Below the pieces are notes generated by a model. That model searched no databases, had not been told where the DNA came from, and saw only the letters and a program-made list of their open reading frames with translations. DNA of 64,000 bases, from assembly GCA_023653785.1 (NCBI GenBank), contig JAMKCH010051755.1, positions 62,001 through 126,000 on the forward strand. Direction: 5' to 3'. Made by a program: the position numbers and the translations under genes. The DNA comes from Ophioderma brevispina. Lineage: Eukaryota; Echinodermata; Ophiuroidea; Amphilepidida; Ophiodermatidae. Below, piece after piece: positions 12,415 to 22,990 of this stretch (position 1 is its first letter; every line of letters starts with the position of its first letter).

Positions 12415-12960
12415 CTAGACTTTCTTTGCTGTTCTTTCAACTCTGCTTGTTGGGTGTGTTTAGCTTCATAGGTAACTGCAGCATTGGTAATGGTTGTATG
12501 CCATAAGATACCCTGCTGAACTTGCATTTCCCCCAATGTCTCTGGAACAACATCAAAACACTTGAGAGAAGCTTTCAAATTGTCTTCCTAGCATTTAGGA
12601 CCCAGGTGGACCGTTTCACACGACTGTAGTCGCTGAAAGACGTTCTGTTTGGAAATACGAGAATCCTCCATTCTTACCATAGGACCGGACCATCCGAGTT
12701 GATAGTTCATCAGGATGGTAGGGGATACTCATCATGTTGGAGCGAGTGAGAACTTCTGTGTCTGGAACCTTGTCTTGCCACCTAATCCTGAGATCTTCCC
12801 CCCCATCAAGCAGTGAGATGGAAGCGGTTCAGGAGCCGCAGTCATTGCTATATGTCCAATTTCCACAGCCATAAAGCAAAGTTGGATAAACAACGGATTG
12901 GTACAATTTGAGCTTGGGGTTCAAGTTGTGATGCCGTCATTTCCCACATACATCGCAACA
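12415..12960 (-). pseudogene. LINE ORF2 C-terminal fragment, antisense
   Basis: Read on the minus strand in several frames, it shows LYQSVVYPTLLYGCGNWT, then LNRFHLTA, RWQDKVPDTEVLTRS, MVRS and LKASLKCFDV. This order (YGxExWT; LNxFHxxCLRxILxIxWQDKxxxxEVLxRx; KxSLKxF) is the conserved tail of a widespread class of non-LTR retrotransposon polymerases. Frameshifts between blocks make it a dead copy. The reverse-transcriptase core is not found upstream (12,961-13,560). Confidence 0.75.
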
Positions 12961-13560
12961 AAGGCACAGAGTGAGGCCTGAGCAACCTCTTACCTCCCAT
13001 AGCTCAAATCCTGCTTTTTTAGTTGCTTTGTTCTCAGCATCCAGTTACCTAGGTTAGCTCTATCCCATAGGTAGGCTTAGAGGCACCTGAGCCTGGAAAA
13101 ATCATACACACAGATCTCCTCAACTGGCGGCTCAGTGTATCCCCATATGATGTAGTATGGGTGGCAACTGCGTCAAATGCTGGACACTATTTCCTGTTCA
13201 TTCTTATAGGCTAGGAATTGGGAAGTGGAATCAACAGGCTTATCAATCTTATTGCCACTAATATCCACTGCATCTGGTGCTATCTCCGGCTGTCTTGACT
13301 ATGTCTTGTTACTGGGCCTATCTGTACACACTAAAAAAAAGAAAATCAGACATGAAAAATTAACAATATGATCGGAATAGGTCTCTTATTTTGCCGTCAT
13401 GATTCAAATTTTATCCACACTATTATGGTACGAACAAGATACATTTTTTACACATTTGGGTATGAGATGATCAAAAATTTGACAAAAGGTATCAAATTAA
13501 CTACCACTAATTATGCCATATGTGTCTATTTTGAGGGTTGATTAACAAGCATGGGTAGCA
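12961..13560. other. No gene seen; possible further LINE remnant
   Basis: Nothing certain. 12,961-13,200 may continue the antisense LINE but no motif is readable. Confidence 0.35.
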
Positions 13561-13563
13561 CTT

Positions 13564-13915
13564 TTGATACATGAGGGATATCAAAGATATGCAACATTGA
13601 ATAGTGACAAATTTGAGGATTTAATCAATAAAAAGGACAGCGCAAGTACAGCAAGAAGAACAGGGGTGCCTCTCAAGTTTCATTCAGGGCGTATCTCAAG
13701 GAAGAAGGCTTGGACACAAACTTTGAACAGTACGAAAAAACATGCTTGTGGGAGGTCCTACACTACAGAAGTTGTTATGTAGAATGAGTAGGACCGAAGA
13801 TGCGGAAAGCAATACACAGGCTGGATCACTGATAAACTTCAGGGGCATTGTTAAATCGGCACCTTTGGAATAATGGATATGCTGCAATCTGTTAATGGAG
13901 CCAGAATTGCTCTGA
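13564..13915 (+). pseudogene. Crypton/ZMYM-like recombinase N-terminal fragment
   Basis: Frame 1 reads NSDKFEDLINKKDSASTARR. After a shift it reads FRAYLKEEGLDTNFEQYEK, and after further shifts SCYVE, RTEDAES and SLINFRGIV. The order FxxLIxxxDSxxTxxxxxxxxxFRxYLxExxL, FYVExRxxDG, SLxxIRxxINRHL is the N-terminal part of the DUF3504 / tyrosine-recombinase-like family (Cryptons and the ZMYM and QRICH1 proteins derived from them). At least three frameshifts; non-functional as given. Identification rests on pattern only. Confidence 0.5.
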
Positions 13916-14659
13916 ATCAAAATTGATTGGACTTTTGATGATTTTTTGAAATGGATTTAGATGAGAAAAATCAACCGTGCCACCATGGACATAGTAGGCC
14001 TAGGCTAAGTGAAATTGCTTATTTGACATTTTTTAAATAGAAAATAGGCCTCTAAAGATTCTGAAAACATATCGTTGCACCCAATATTTTCAACTCGTAA
14101 TTCGACCAATAAATTTTGCATTGGACTCAGTTGGATCCAATTTTATATGATACTGTATTGTGGTAGTATGGCCACAAGTAATACCAGGCAACTGTGATAG
14201 TATGTACAATATTCATGAGCTCCATTGCATATGTTTTGATTGGGCTAATAACAAAAAGGAGAACTTTGACCCGAAAGCAAAGCTGAATTGTAAGATATTG
14301 TGTTTACAGAATTACCGTCTTATTTTGTTTGTACACAACCAGTAATTCAAGTTATTTAGGCTGTATATATCACATATTGTACCAATTTAAATCTTTCCGG
14401 TTCCATATTGTTTAACCATTTTGGATTAAATCCGGGTCCTTTTTACTGAATTTATCCCTTAACTCATTTTCCAATAAACGGCTTGTATTATGTACGATTT
14501 TTTCATTACTGATCGTATGTGTTCCACAAGTACGTACGAGGCTATTTATTTTTTTGTAAACCGGAAACAGACACTTGCAGCTGGGTTAGCAATGCAAATG
14601 TCAAGACGGCGGCTGACCTGAACACCCTGCCCCCGTTGCAAAAAACAGATTTTCAACTT

Positions 14660-15050
14660 ATGATAGTGGACAAATTTGAAGGATAATAAATCATGAAAAA
14701 GGACAGCGCAAATCCAGCAAGAAGCATTGCAGAGCAAAGTGTGGTTTGATCTTATGTTGTTCATCTTCCGACGCAGTCTTGGGACCTTTGGAAACCTATT
14801 AAGGATCAGTTTGCAATCGGTGTAGATATTTCCAATGGCTGATGCATATGTAATACCAAGCCAAGGAATGAAATGAACAAAAAGATCAGGGTGAGTGTAG
14901 GAAATCGTAGAGATGATGGGGACAATTTTTTGCTACTGTACTGGGCAATGGATGCCCAGTCGCATCATTTGAAAATACATCTCAAAGTTGAATCCAGAAT
15001 TATGCGCTGTTTCAGCAAGTCATCTATTTGTGAATCGAAACATGTATCTC
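14660..15050 (+). pseudogene. Second Crypton/ZMYM-like fragment
   Basis: 14,668-14,730 repeats the start of the preceding fragment (GACAAATTTGA ... AAAAAGGACAGCGCAA ... CCAGCAAGAAG). Farther on, at about 14,938-15,020, one frame reads LGNGCPVASFE and another QNYALFQQVI. The GNPxCPVxSFxKYxxxLNPxxxxFFQ block is characteristic of the C-terminal half of DUF3504 proteins. The two blocks are compressed relative to a full gene, so this is a deleted copy. The open frame 14,873-15,241 is a different, probably meaningless frame. Confidence 0.45.
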
Positions 15051-16965
15051 TTGTTATTTTTCGAACAAATGTAAGCAGTGGCAACACAAATTTTGACACT
15101 GATATAAGTATGGAACATGCAAGAGTTATCTGTTCAAAACAGACACATCAATTGTGGGAATCTGCTATAAACTACTTGATTAAAAAAATTTGTGCAATGG
15201 TTGCAGATGAACTTGACCTTGTAAAGTCACTTCCATCATAGATTTGTTGTTTTAAATAAAGCAATCTAATATACTCACAAAAGTTGAAAAAATGAAAGAA
15301 AAATGATTAAAAAATAAGCCAGATATGACCAATTTTGTAAGCACACAAGACAACCCCTTTTTTTGTTCATTTCCTTCTGTTCCTCCATTCCAATGGGGAT
15401 TTATACAGTTAAGCCAAGATAACGTCAATGTACGATATACGTGGCATAGCATATGAAAGTAAAGGTGATGAACGCATGCTATTTGTAATTGAATATATTT
15501 AATTGATCTATGAATATCCATAATCTTCTTCATTGATCTTCAAAAAGAATTTAATGGTCACACAAAATCTCACTCCAATTAATCCTGATGTGTAAATAAA
15601 AGGTTTTCAACTAATACGTAATCATTATAAGATACAGTTAGGCCAAGTTAAAGGGACTAAACTCTTTCCAATATCCTAAACAATGGAAGATCTTGTTTTC
15701 TTGGCTCTGCAACAGGTGAATTGGGGTTTTGGATGTTTGTCATATCAGTTGGCACATTGGTATCAAATACATTCATTGATTCATCCGTAGTGTGAAATAA
15801 TCAAGAAAAGGTAGCATTAAGTTTGACAAAAGTTATCAGATATGAATAGTGTACATCTCCACAACCAATCTTAAAGAGACATTAGATTTCCAGGAAATGA
15901 ATCGCCCCCCATTTTTGTCGAAGCACTGTTTTTTTTTTTTTCGCAGATTGAATGTTTACCACTGTATTAGATCACAACCTGAAGTGAATTAGCCCGAATA
16001 CATCACGCCCTCTTTATGTAATAATATGATTATTTAGTACTTTCTTTCTGTCGTGCACGACAGAAATTCAAATCATGGTTTTCTATGGGGACGATTGCGA
16101 GAGCAGAGAAGTTTCACCAACAGGTTTGGCGTTTTTCGTTTGTACTTGTTTGTTTCAAAAACTCGAACGTGCTCGGACTTGTGGTCTACGACAGATCCAC
16201 CAGTGAAAATTTGAGAGAAATTTGGTGTCCTCAAAACCTCCTCCCGGTCACTTTAATGTGTGTAAATCCCACTGGAATTGCGACAAAAGGGGTGTGCTTA
16301 CATAATTTGATCATATCTTGCTTATTATTAATCAATTTTCTTTCTTTTTTCACATTTGGAATATATTGATGTGTTTATAAAAACCAACAACAATCTATGA
16401 TATAGTGATTGGATTAAGTCAAGATCTCTTTAAATACTCCGTGCACAAGTTTTTTTTGATTCACGTAGTATATGACTACAAAGTTCAATTTGTATGTTAC
16501 TAGCGTGAGTGCCCCGCCGCTTCGGCGGTCTCCCGCGCGCTGAGAGAACGTGAGCGTACTGAAATGGAAGGGGATCCCTAAAACAAAAGCGATCACTGAT
16601 ACTAAACTAAATACTGCGACCCACTTCAAACTCCCGTAATAATTAAACCTACCCGAGTCACACATGCTTAACCCTTTTATAACTTAAGTTCCTTTAGTTT
16701 CCGTCATATCCTGTGTCGCATGTAGTACCATTTTTCCGTACTTTTTAAAAATTTCCAAAACTACTTCCGTGTATAAACCCGTAGTTTCCGTCACACCAGA
16801 ACCAAAGTGAAATAATGACGTGTTAATTTATCATTTTAACCCTGTAGTCGCAGTTCTCATTTTCTAATAATTTAAAACGTTATAATTTTGATCTATTCAA
16901 CTTTTTAGTGGTGAACTTCTTTAATCTCCAAAGTACTCCTCATGTGCTAATCCGTAAGTTCCTGT
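15051..16965. other. No gene seen; GC-rich hairpin at 16.5 kb
   Basis: AT-rich DNA without a recognised domain. A strong hairpin, CCGCCGCTTCGGCGG, lies at 16,515-16,529. Confidence 0.45.
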
Positions 16966-17760
16966 TATAAGCCTTTTTTTTTTCTCACAACCCTAGTTCC
17001 TTCCCGTCAACCTGCACTTTATGGCCCTCCTCTTGCTTCATCCTAATTCCAGTTTTCTTTCTTTGTTTCATCTGTATCCTCAACATTTCCCCCTCTAACA
17101 AATTACGTTTTCTTTCTCATTCCGTCCCCCACCATATCTCCCCCCTCCTCCTCGCTTTCTGTATGACCATCTCTCCCCCCTTTCTCGACCCCTCTTTCTA
17201 TAGGCCTCAAACATTTCCCCTTCCCCCTCTAAAAAGACTTTTTCTCTCTCATGCAGCTCCGCGTCACCCAAGAGACCCCTACCAATTACATTTTTTACCT
17301 CTGTCTCTCGCTTTTTCCTTTCTGTGTATTTTCGACTTCACCTTCTCTGTCTCTTGCTTTTTTGCCCCGGTTTGTTTTGTTTACACTTCACCTTTTCTAT
17401 TTTTTTTTTTTTCCGTGCTCTCATGCATCTGGCTTCCCCCGAATCCCCCTCTCTCTCCTCAAACTCGGTCCATTATTCTTTTTCTTGTTTTTCTCCCTCT
17501 TCTCTCTCTTCTGTATGACCATCTCACATCTCCCCTCACTCTTCTAATCCTCAACATTTCCCCTCTACAAATTACTTTTCTTCTCTCTCATTCAGTGTTA
17601 CGACTCTCTTGACCACACCATCTCCATCTCCCCCTTTACCCCACTCGTCTCCCTCCCGCTCTCCCCCTCTATCTCCCTCCTACTCTCTCTCTCTCTCCCC
17701 TCTCTCTCCCTTTCTTTTCTAGCTTTCTCAGGTCCGGCCTCTCTACCGTTTCTCTTCCAG
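16966..17760 (+). repeat. Pyrimidine-rich tract, about 0.8 kb
   Basis: The + strand is overwhelmingly C and T for nearly 800 bases (runs of CTCTCTCC, CCCCCTCT, TTTTTTTTTTT). Such strand asymmetry can form triplex (H-DNA). The long frames it contains (for example 17,163-17,612) are composition artefacts rich in Ser, Pro, Leu and Phe. Confidence 0.85.
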
Positions 17761-17764
17761 TGGC

Positions 17765-18070
17765 CCTACGCCAACGGATGCGTGCACAGGCGTACAGCCA
17801 ATCACCGAATCATATGCGCGCGCCGTGACATGCACGACGAGGCGTTTTCAACCGCCACACCCAGTTCACACCACACCCAGTTCACACCATGGTCATGTGC
17901 GATCACAATGGAGTCCCTATTGCATAAAATACTGGTCGTTGGCAAATCAGCAAGTGTTTAAATAACTTGCGCACGGCGCGCTGTGAAAGCAAGGTTATGA
18001 TTGGGCGAGGACTGCAGGTGCTACCCGGGAAAAAGGAGGAAACGCAATAAAATTCCCGATCCGATGGCGC
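17765..18070. promoter_or_regulatory. CpG-rich patch with CCAAT-like motif, possible promoter
   Basis: Directly after the pyrimidine tract the sequence turns CpG-rich (GCGCGCGCCGTGACATGCAC; GCGCACGGCGCGC), with AGCCAATCACC at about 17,797 and GATTGGGCG (inverted CCAAT) at about 17,999. No exon or TATA box could be tied to it. Promoter activity is only an inference; it could also be the end of a GC-rich repeat. Confidence 0.25.
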
Positions 18071-19190
18071 TCCCCATGCAAAATTGCGTTTTAATAATAT
18101 AGATAGCACCCTCTATATGCTCATTCTTCATAGAAAGATGTGTTAAACTTGATTTTGAAGAAAAATCATATTTGCCCGCAATGAAATTTCACAGGATGTA
18201 GTTAGTTGAATAAATAATTCAAATCAGTTGTCAAAACTGTGTCGCCTTCGATATTTTTTGTTTTATTCGGGTTTTGTCATGATGAATGAGACATTCAAAC
18301 AGCTGTGCAAAAAAGGTGTAGTTGAGAATATAACTTCAATATGAGTTTAACTAGTATGGTTATGCCAGTAATTATAGCTATTCAAGATGTTTTCTTGTGA
18401 GACAAGCATTTTCTGTATTTTTTTATAAAATGACCTCATTTGCTGCCTGAATAACCCCTGATTGCGTATCAATAAACACTCCATAGACACAAGCCATTTT
18501 TTTTTATCTTTGTGTTTTTGTTGTTGTATATGTAAGTACTCATGCACATTCTGTGTTCTTGTGATGCCAAGATTTTTACCATTTCCTTCCCATTTTTTTG
18601 GATGCCTTTTCATGTATACTCTCATCATAAGTCATCTGCAATATTTTCATGCTTCGCTTAGAATGCATACATTACCCATCATGCCCGTCGTCATGGATTG
18701 GGAACTTTCTGCGCATCTTTTAACAAATGGTTTATTACATCTATTGCTATTTGAAGGTGCATAATGTGTGTTTCCTGCAACACCTTAGCTTGATGTATGG
18801 TGTTTACCTGGAATGTAATGTGGAACTTTGTGTTACTACTACATGTACTTTATATATGCTTTTTACAGCGGTGCACCTGAATGGAAAGGTGGGATATCTA
18901 GGATTGATTGATTGCATAGCTAATCCTTGGGAATGAATGTCAAGATCACAGATTTTAATAAAATATGACCCCAGGTAACTCCACAGTGGCATATCAGTAA
19001 ACATGCCATAGCAACAGGCCCTTCAGATGCAATACAAATGAATGAGTGGCAAGATCGCCTGTGTCCTCTGTGACAAGCATTTCTTAGATTTTGACAAAAT
19101 TACCTGGGTGACCTCTGCTGACAAAGTTTGGTTGAAGTAAAGTTAAGCATCAGGGGGAAAAGCATGTTGACTACATGAAAAACTAAAGTC
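18071..19190. other. No gene seen
   Basis: AT-rich, short frames only; no repeat partner noticed except a weak echo between 18,395 and 19,068 (GACAAGCATTT). Confidence 0.4.
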
Positions 19191-19195
19191 GCTGT

Positions 19196-19383
19196 CAGAA
19201 TTGTTCAGAGGTCGGCAACGTGCGCGCCGCAAATAAAAGCATAAAAGGGTCGGAGACTATGGGTAGCCTCATACGCGATTAACCAATGGGGAGGCCAACC
19301 TACTCAAACAAGCCAATCGGCATTCACTTCCGTGTTGATGCACGTCACGCTCGGCGCACAGGAAATAACTCTGAACAATTCTG
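19196..19383. mobile_element. Small inverted-repeat element (about 190 bp)
   Basis: Perfect 15-bp inverted repeats, CAGAATTGTTCAGAG at 19,196-19,210 and CTCTGAACAATTCTG at 19,369-19,383. The interior is CpG-rich (GTGCGCGCCGC; CGTCACGCTCGGCGC) with two CCAAT-like boxes (ACCAATGGGG, GCCAATCGGC). No obvious target-site duplication. Confidence 0.6.
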
Positions 19384-19892
19384 GCAGAGAGTATAGCATG
19401 TTAGCCGACTGCTCTGTGTAACAAAAATAATATTACTATTGTTAGAGTTGACCAAAACTGTTTTAGCTTTGTATGTCATAATCTGTACAGCTGGTTGTGA
19501 TGTTTTCCATCCTGTCAAATGTACTCTAGGCATTTGGCAGTGTCTGTTTTTTGTACATTATATGGGTATGGATTCAAAGATCATAGGGGATTGCTTTGGA
19601 ATGTGTAACGATTTCAAAATCTAATCAAGATCATATTTGGACAGAAGTCTGGTGTCCACTTTCCATTATTTGTTGTGGGTACCGATGCTTGTTCATATTT
19701 CATGATAACCAAATCCTAAAATGTGGGATACTTTTCTTTGTACTGTTCTGGCTTAGTGTTAAAGGAGTTATTTTTAAAAGTATAAAAAGGCACAGAAGCC
19801 TCAGTTTTTCAGAGGTTGACACTATCCCCGGCATTTGAAGAACCTCTTTCTTTGATTCTTGGATGAATGCAAATCCTAAATACTCCAAGTTT

Positions 19893-20063
19893 TTTGACTG
19901 GAGTCACGAACTATGGTTAACTTTGTTTACGAGCATGGAGTACTAACAGCTTGCAATTGGTTGTTCAAAATAGTACGTTTTGTCTGATGCTGTGACTCTT
20001 TGTGTTCATCAATACCCAAATTTTTCAAAAAAAAAGCTTTTTCCTGTAAATGGCCAGATTTTG
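19893..20063 (+). repeat. 180-bp cassette, copy 1
   Basis: TTTGACTGGAGTCA through GCTTTTTCCTGTAAATGGCC. It aligns end to end with 20,371-20,550. No terminal inverted repeats and no ORF; SINE-like in size, but no tRNA-like promoter boxes seen. Confidence 0.75.
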
Positions 20064-20285
20064 AAGCGTGATATTGTCGCCAATACCGGGACATTTCTGT
20101 AACACAACATATTTATGTACATATGGAGTTGCCGATATACTTCAACTTGCAGGAAACAGGAAGCCTTATTTCAAGCAGTAGAAAGAATTGTGAAGGACTG
20201 TATTCAGATCAGAAAGCTTTGTGGAATATCTAATAACTGCAACGGAGTAGAGAATCAAATTTGGCCCACTATTGCAAATGCTTAA

Positions 20286-20770
20286 GATGGTCATGGTCCA
20301 ATTGCAAATAACCTCACCCCCAGGACCCCCTAATTTCACTGAAAGTGGTCAAAATTTTAGTGTCGGAAGAAGTTTGACTGGAGTCAAGATAATATGGTGA
20401 CTTTGTTACTAGCATGGATGTACTAACAGCTTGCAAGTGGTTGGTTCAAAATAGTACGTTTGTCTGATGCTGGACTTCTTTGGGTGTATCATCAAATACC
20501 CAACAGTGTAAAAAAAAGCTTTTTCCTGTAAATGGCCCCATTTGGCCCGGAAGAAAGCTATTATTGTCATTAATCAGAGTGAAATTTAGTGCGACGTTGT
20601 TTGGTTTGATGATATGATCACAAACGTGTCCCACTTTTTGTCGACCAATATTCAGTCTTCTTACCACATTATTCTATTGGACTTAGATCACCTTTTTGCA
20701 GCTTGGAATATCGCATAAAACTTTCCAGATAGTATGGGAGTCAAGGTTGTTCAATCTAGAGGACAGTTTT
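20286..20770 (+). mobile_element. Diverged TTAA-flanked MITE, third copy, carrying an insertion
   Basis: Starts after TTAA at 20,282-20,285 with GATGGTCATGGTCC and shares GAAAGTGGTCAAAATTTTAG, GGAAGAAAGCTAT, GTTTGGTTTG and TTTTGTCGACCAAT with the elements at 35,621-35,969 and 52,114-52,458. It is split at 20,371 by the 180-bp cassette. The right end is too diverged to place exactly. Confidence 0.6.
20371..20550 (+). repeat. 180-bp cassette, copy 2, inserted with a short direct repeat
   Basis: It interrupts the MITE between CGGAAGAAG (20,362-20,370) and CGGAAGAAAG (about 20,549-20,558). The other MITE copies have a single AGAAGAAAG here. The flanking 9-10 bp repeat looks like a target-site duplication. 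Confidence 0.65.
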
Positions 20771-20789
20771 ATATAACAGAAATGTTGGG

Positions 20790-20960
20790 CCATCGCTTTA
20801 AGCAATTATGACAATATGACAAGAAATGTTTGAAGAAGATTGTAACTGGTGATGAAACCTGAATACACTTTTGAAAGACCTGCAATTAAGAGTGAACAGA
20901 AGTTTGGGTGATACAGATGGCAAGACCTCAACTATTGCTCAGAGCAGCACCAGTACCAGA
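20790..20960 (+). pseudogene. mariner-like transposase fragment, first catalytic motif
   Basis: The + frame reads LKKIVTGDET, a stop in place of Trp, then IHF. This is the IVTGDETWxHxF block holding the first catalytic Asp of mariner (DD34D) transposases. Several stops follow. The second catalytic block of what looks like the same coding sequence is at 22,738-22,985; the intervening 1.8 kb holds other repeats. A dead copy. Confidence 0.6.
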
Positions 20961-20984
20961 AAGTTTTTGTAACACAATCTTGTT

Positions 20985-21450
20985 TTGTGTCACCTGATCC
21001 TGTGTGTGTTTCTTACAAGAGGTTACTTGTGGGAGTAAATATAGGTACAAAGCTACATTGTGGGCGTTTTTGTCATTATGGGGAGTAACGCCCACATGAA
21101 CTCCTGCCCAATGCTGTTTTTTGACCTCTAGTGGGGGTAGGTATAGGTCTAAGCTATGGGTGCCCACAGCGTTACACATGGCTTTTGTCTCTTGCTGTGA
21201 GGGTCTGAAAATCTACACCAAATAATCCCACAGTGTATGAATATACCTACAAATACCCCCACAATGCATGTATGTACCCGCTTTATACCCCAAAAACAAC
21301 TTTGTGGGGGTAATCCCACAATGTACCTCTTGTCGGTATGTATGTGGTGTGTGTGAGGGGTGTGTGTGGTGTGTGTACGATACATAGTTCTTATGGGGAC
21401 GTTTTGAAGCCTTATGGGGACGTTTAAAAAAAAAAATCTAAGTCCCCACA
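20985..21450 (+). repeat. Dispersed repeat rich in TGTGGG/TGGGGAC motifs
   Basis: GAGCTACATTGTGGG-like sequence followed by GGGGAGTAACGCCCACA also occurs at 46,590-46,910 (GAGAGCTACATTGTGGG; GGGGATAACCCCACA). A GTGTGTGTG-rich patch lies at 21,345-21,378. Non-coding. Confidence 0.6.
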
Positions 21451-21594
21451 AACTAATTAATATGTAAAAGTCTTAGAAACAGAAACGAATAACCTCATAT
21501 CATATTGCAGTTTTATTCTGTTAAGAAACAGCCCTCGCCCCAATACAGTTTAAGACAGTCTAAGAAAATAACACTAATAAGCAAAAAAACCTCA

Positions 21595-22420
21595 AACCAC
21601 CTCATACCCTCCCTCAAACCCCTCATACCTTCCTCACCGCCCTCATCCTTCCCACCCCATAGGGTACTCTCCTCAACCCCTCATACCCTCCTCAAACGCC
21701 CTCATACCCTCCTCAACCCCTCATCCCTCCTCACCCCTCATACCCTCCTCAACCCCGCCCCCCCATACCCTCCTCACCTCCTCAACCCCATACCTCCTCA
21801 ACCCCCAATAGGGCCCTCCTCAACCCCATACCCTCCTAACTCCTCCTACCTTCTCACCCCTCTACCCTCCTCAACCCCTCATACCCTCCTCAACCCATCA
21901 TACCCTCCTCAACCCATCATAACCCTCCTCAACCCCTCATAAATACCCTCCCAACCCCACCATAACCCCCCTCAACCCCCCTAACCCGCCTCAACCCCTC
22001 ATACCCTCTCAACCCATCATACATGCCTCCTCAACCCATCATACCCTCCTCAACCCCTCCTCATTACCCTCCTCAACCCCTCATTACCCTCCTCACCCCA
22101 TCATAACCTCCTCACACCCCTCATACCTCCTCAACCCCTCATACCCTCCTCAACCCATCATACCCTCCTCAACCCCCTACCCTCCTCACCCCCCTCATAC
22201 CCTCCTTCAATCCTCACCCCTCATACCCTATACCCTCCTCACCCCTCATACCCTCCTTAACCCCCTCAATAACCTTCCTCAACCCCATCCCTCCTCCCCC
22301 ATACCCTCCTCAACCCCTCATACCCTCCAGCAACCCCTACCCTCCTCACAAAACCCCTACCCTCCTCACCCCCATACTCTCCTCACCCCATACCCTCCTG
22401 CACCCCCCCCCCATACCCCA
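21595..22420 (+). repeat. Minisatellite, 19-bp unit TACCCTCCTCAACCCCTCA
   Basis: About 40 imperfect tandem copies of a 19-bp unit; many copies gain or lose one C, T or A. The C-rich strand is +. The 145-codon frame at 21,505-21,942 is simply its translation (Thr/Pro/Leu/Ser) and not a gene. Confidence 0.95.
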
Positions 22421-22431
22421 ATCTTAAAGAG

Positions 22432-22620
22432 GATATACTTATCTGGCCTGAACTAAGGAGGGTGTCATAGCTTTCGCGGAACTATTGTGGGCATGCGTAA
22501 TTGCGCACGCCACAACTTTGTACGCTCTCGCTTACCGCTGCAGATTACTGTGAATTTGCATTTTTAAACTGTGTGAAATGTATGACGTCACTCCTTATTT
22601 CAGGCCGGACAGTATAGGTC
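22432..22620. mobile_element. 190-bp inverted-repeat MITE
   Basis: Left end CTGGCCTGAACTAAGGAG and right end CTCCTTATTTCAGGCCGG are inverted copies, with outer TATACT/AGTATA also matching, giving arms of about 36 bp. The interior holds GCGTAATTGCGCACGC. It abuts the minisatellite; a TTAA lies just left of it at 22,424-22,427. Confidence 0.75.
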
Positions 22621-22734
22621 CAATTGTAATCAAGTATAACAAGACGTAACATAACTTCAAGTATCTACACGTATGTCGGGGTCACCTATAAAGACAGCAT
22701 GTCGTCAAACTAGTGATCATGCAAGCAGGCGAGA

Positions 22735-22990
22735 CGTGTGGTTTTCTTGAACCGCCTTGTTAATGGATTTTATAAATGCTTGTTCAAAGATTTTGCTAGT
22801 GGTCCTCACATTCTAACAATAAGATGCATCCAAAACATTACAGAAGGTCCCACATATTTTCTGCATCCTGACAATGCTCAAGCACATATAAAGTCTGCTC
22901 TTGTAAACAGACCTTTTTGTTTAATAATGGGCTTGTTTCTTTTGCCTCGCCCTGTTACATTCCTGATCTGGCATCACTGATATGGCAGCA
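22735..22990 (+). pseudogene. mariner-like transposase fragment, second catalytic motif
   Basis: The frame reads LVNGFYKCLF, then LHPDNAQAHIKSALV, and, shifted, PDLA. This fits the VNGxYYxxLL ... LLHDNAxxHxA ... YSPDLAPxD order of mariner/Tc1 transposases, with DNA as the second catalytic Asp. The third Asp (after PDLAP) is lost: PDLAS is followed by LIWQQ. It is probably the continuation of the fragment at 20,790-20,960. Confidence 0.6.

Noticed and set aside
14873..15241. 122-codon frame as an intact gene
   Set aside because: The recognisable DUF3504 block in this stretch is in a different frame, so this frame is probably chance.
16515..16529. GC hairpin as a terminator
   Set aside because: Rho-independent-type hairpins have no such meaning in eukaryotic DNA; more likely a repeat end.
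17163..17612. 149-codon open frame in the pyrimidine tract
   Set aside because: Composition artefact; stop codons are rare in C/T-only sequence. No domain.
21505..21942. 145-codon open frame
   Set aside because: It is the translation of the 19-bp minisatellite and has only Pro/Leu/Ser/Thr repeats.
21595..22420. CRISPR-like array
   Set aside because: Units are contiguous 19-mers with no spacers, in an animal-type genome.
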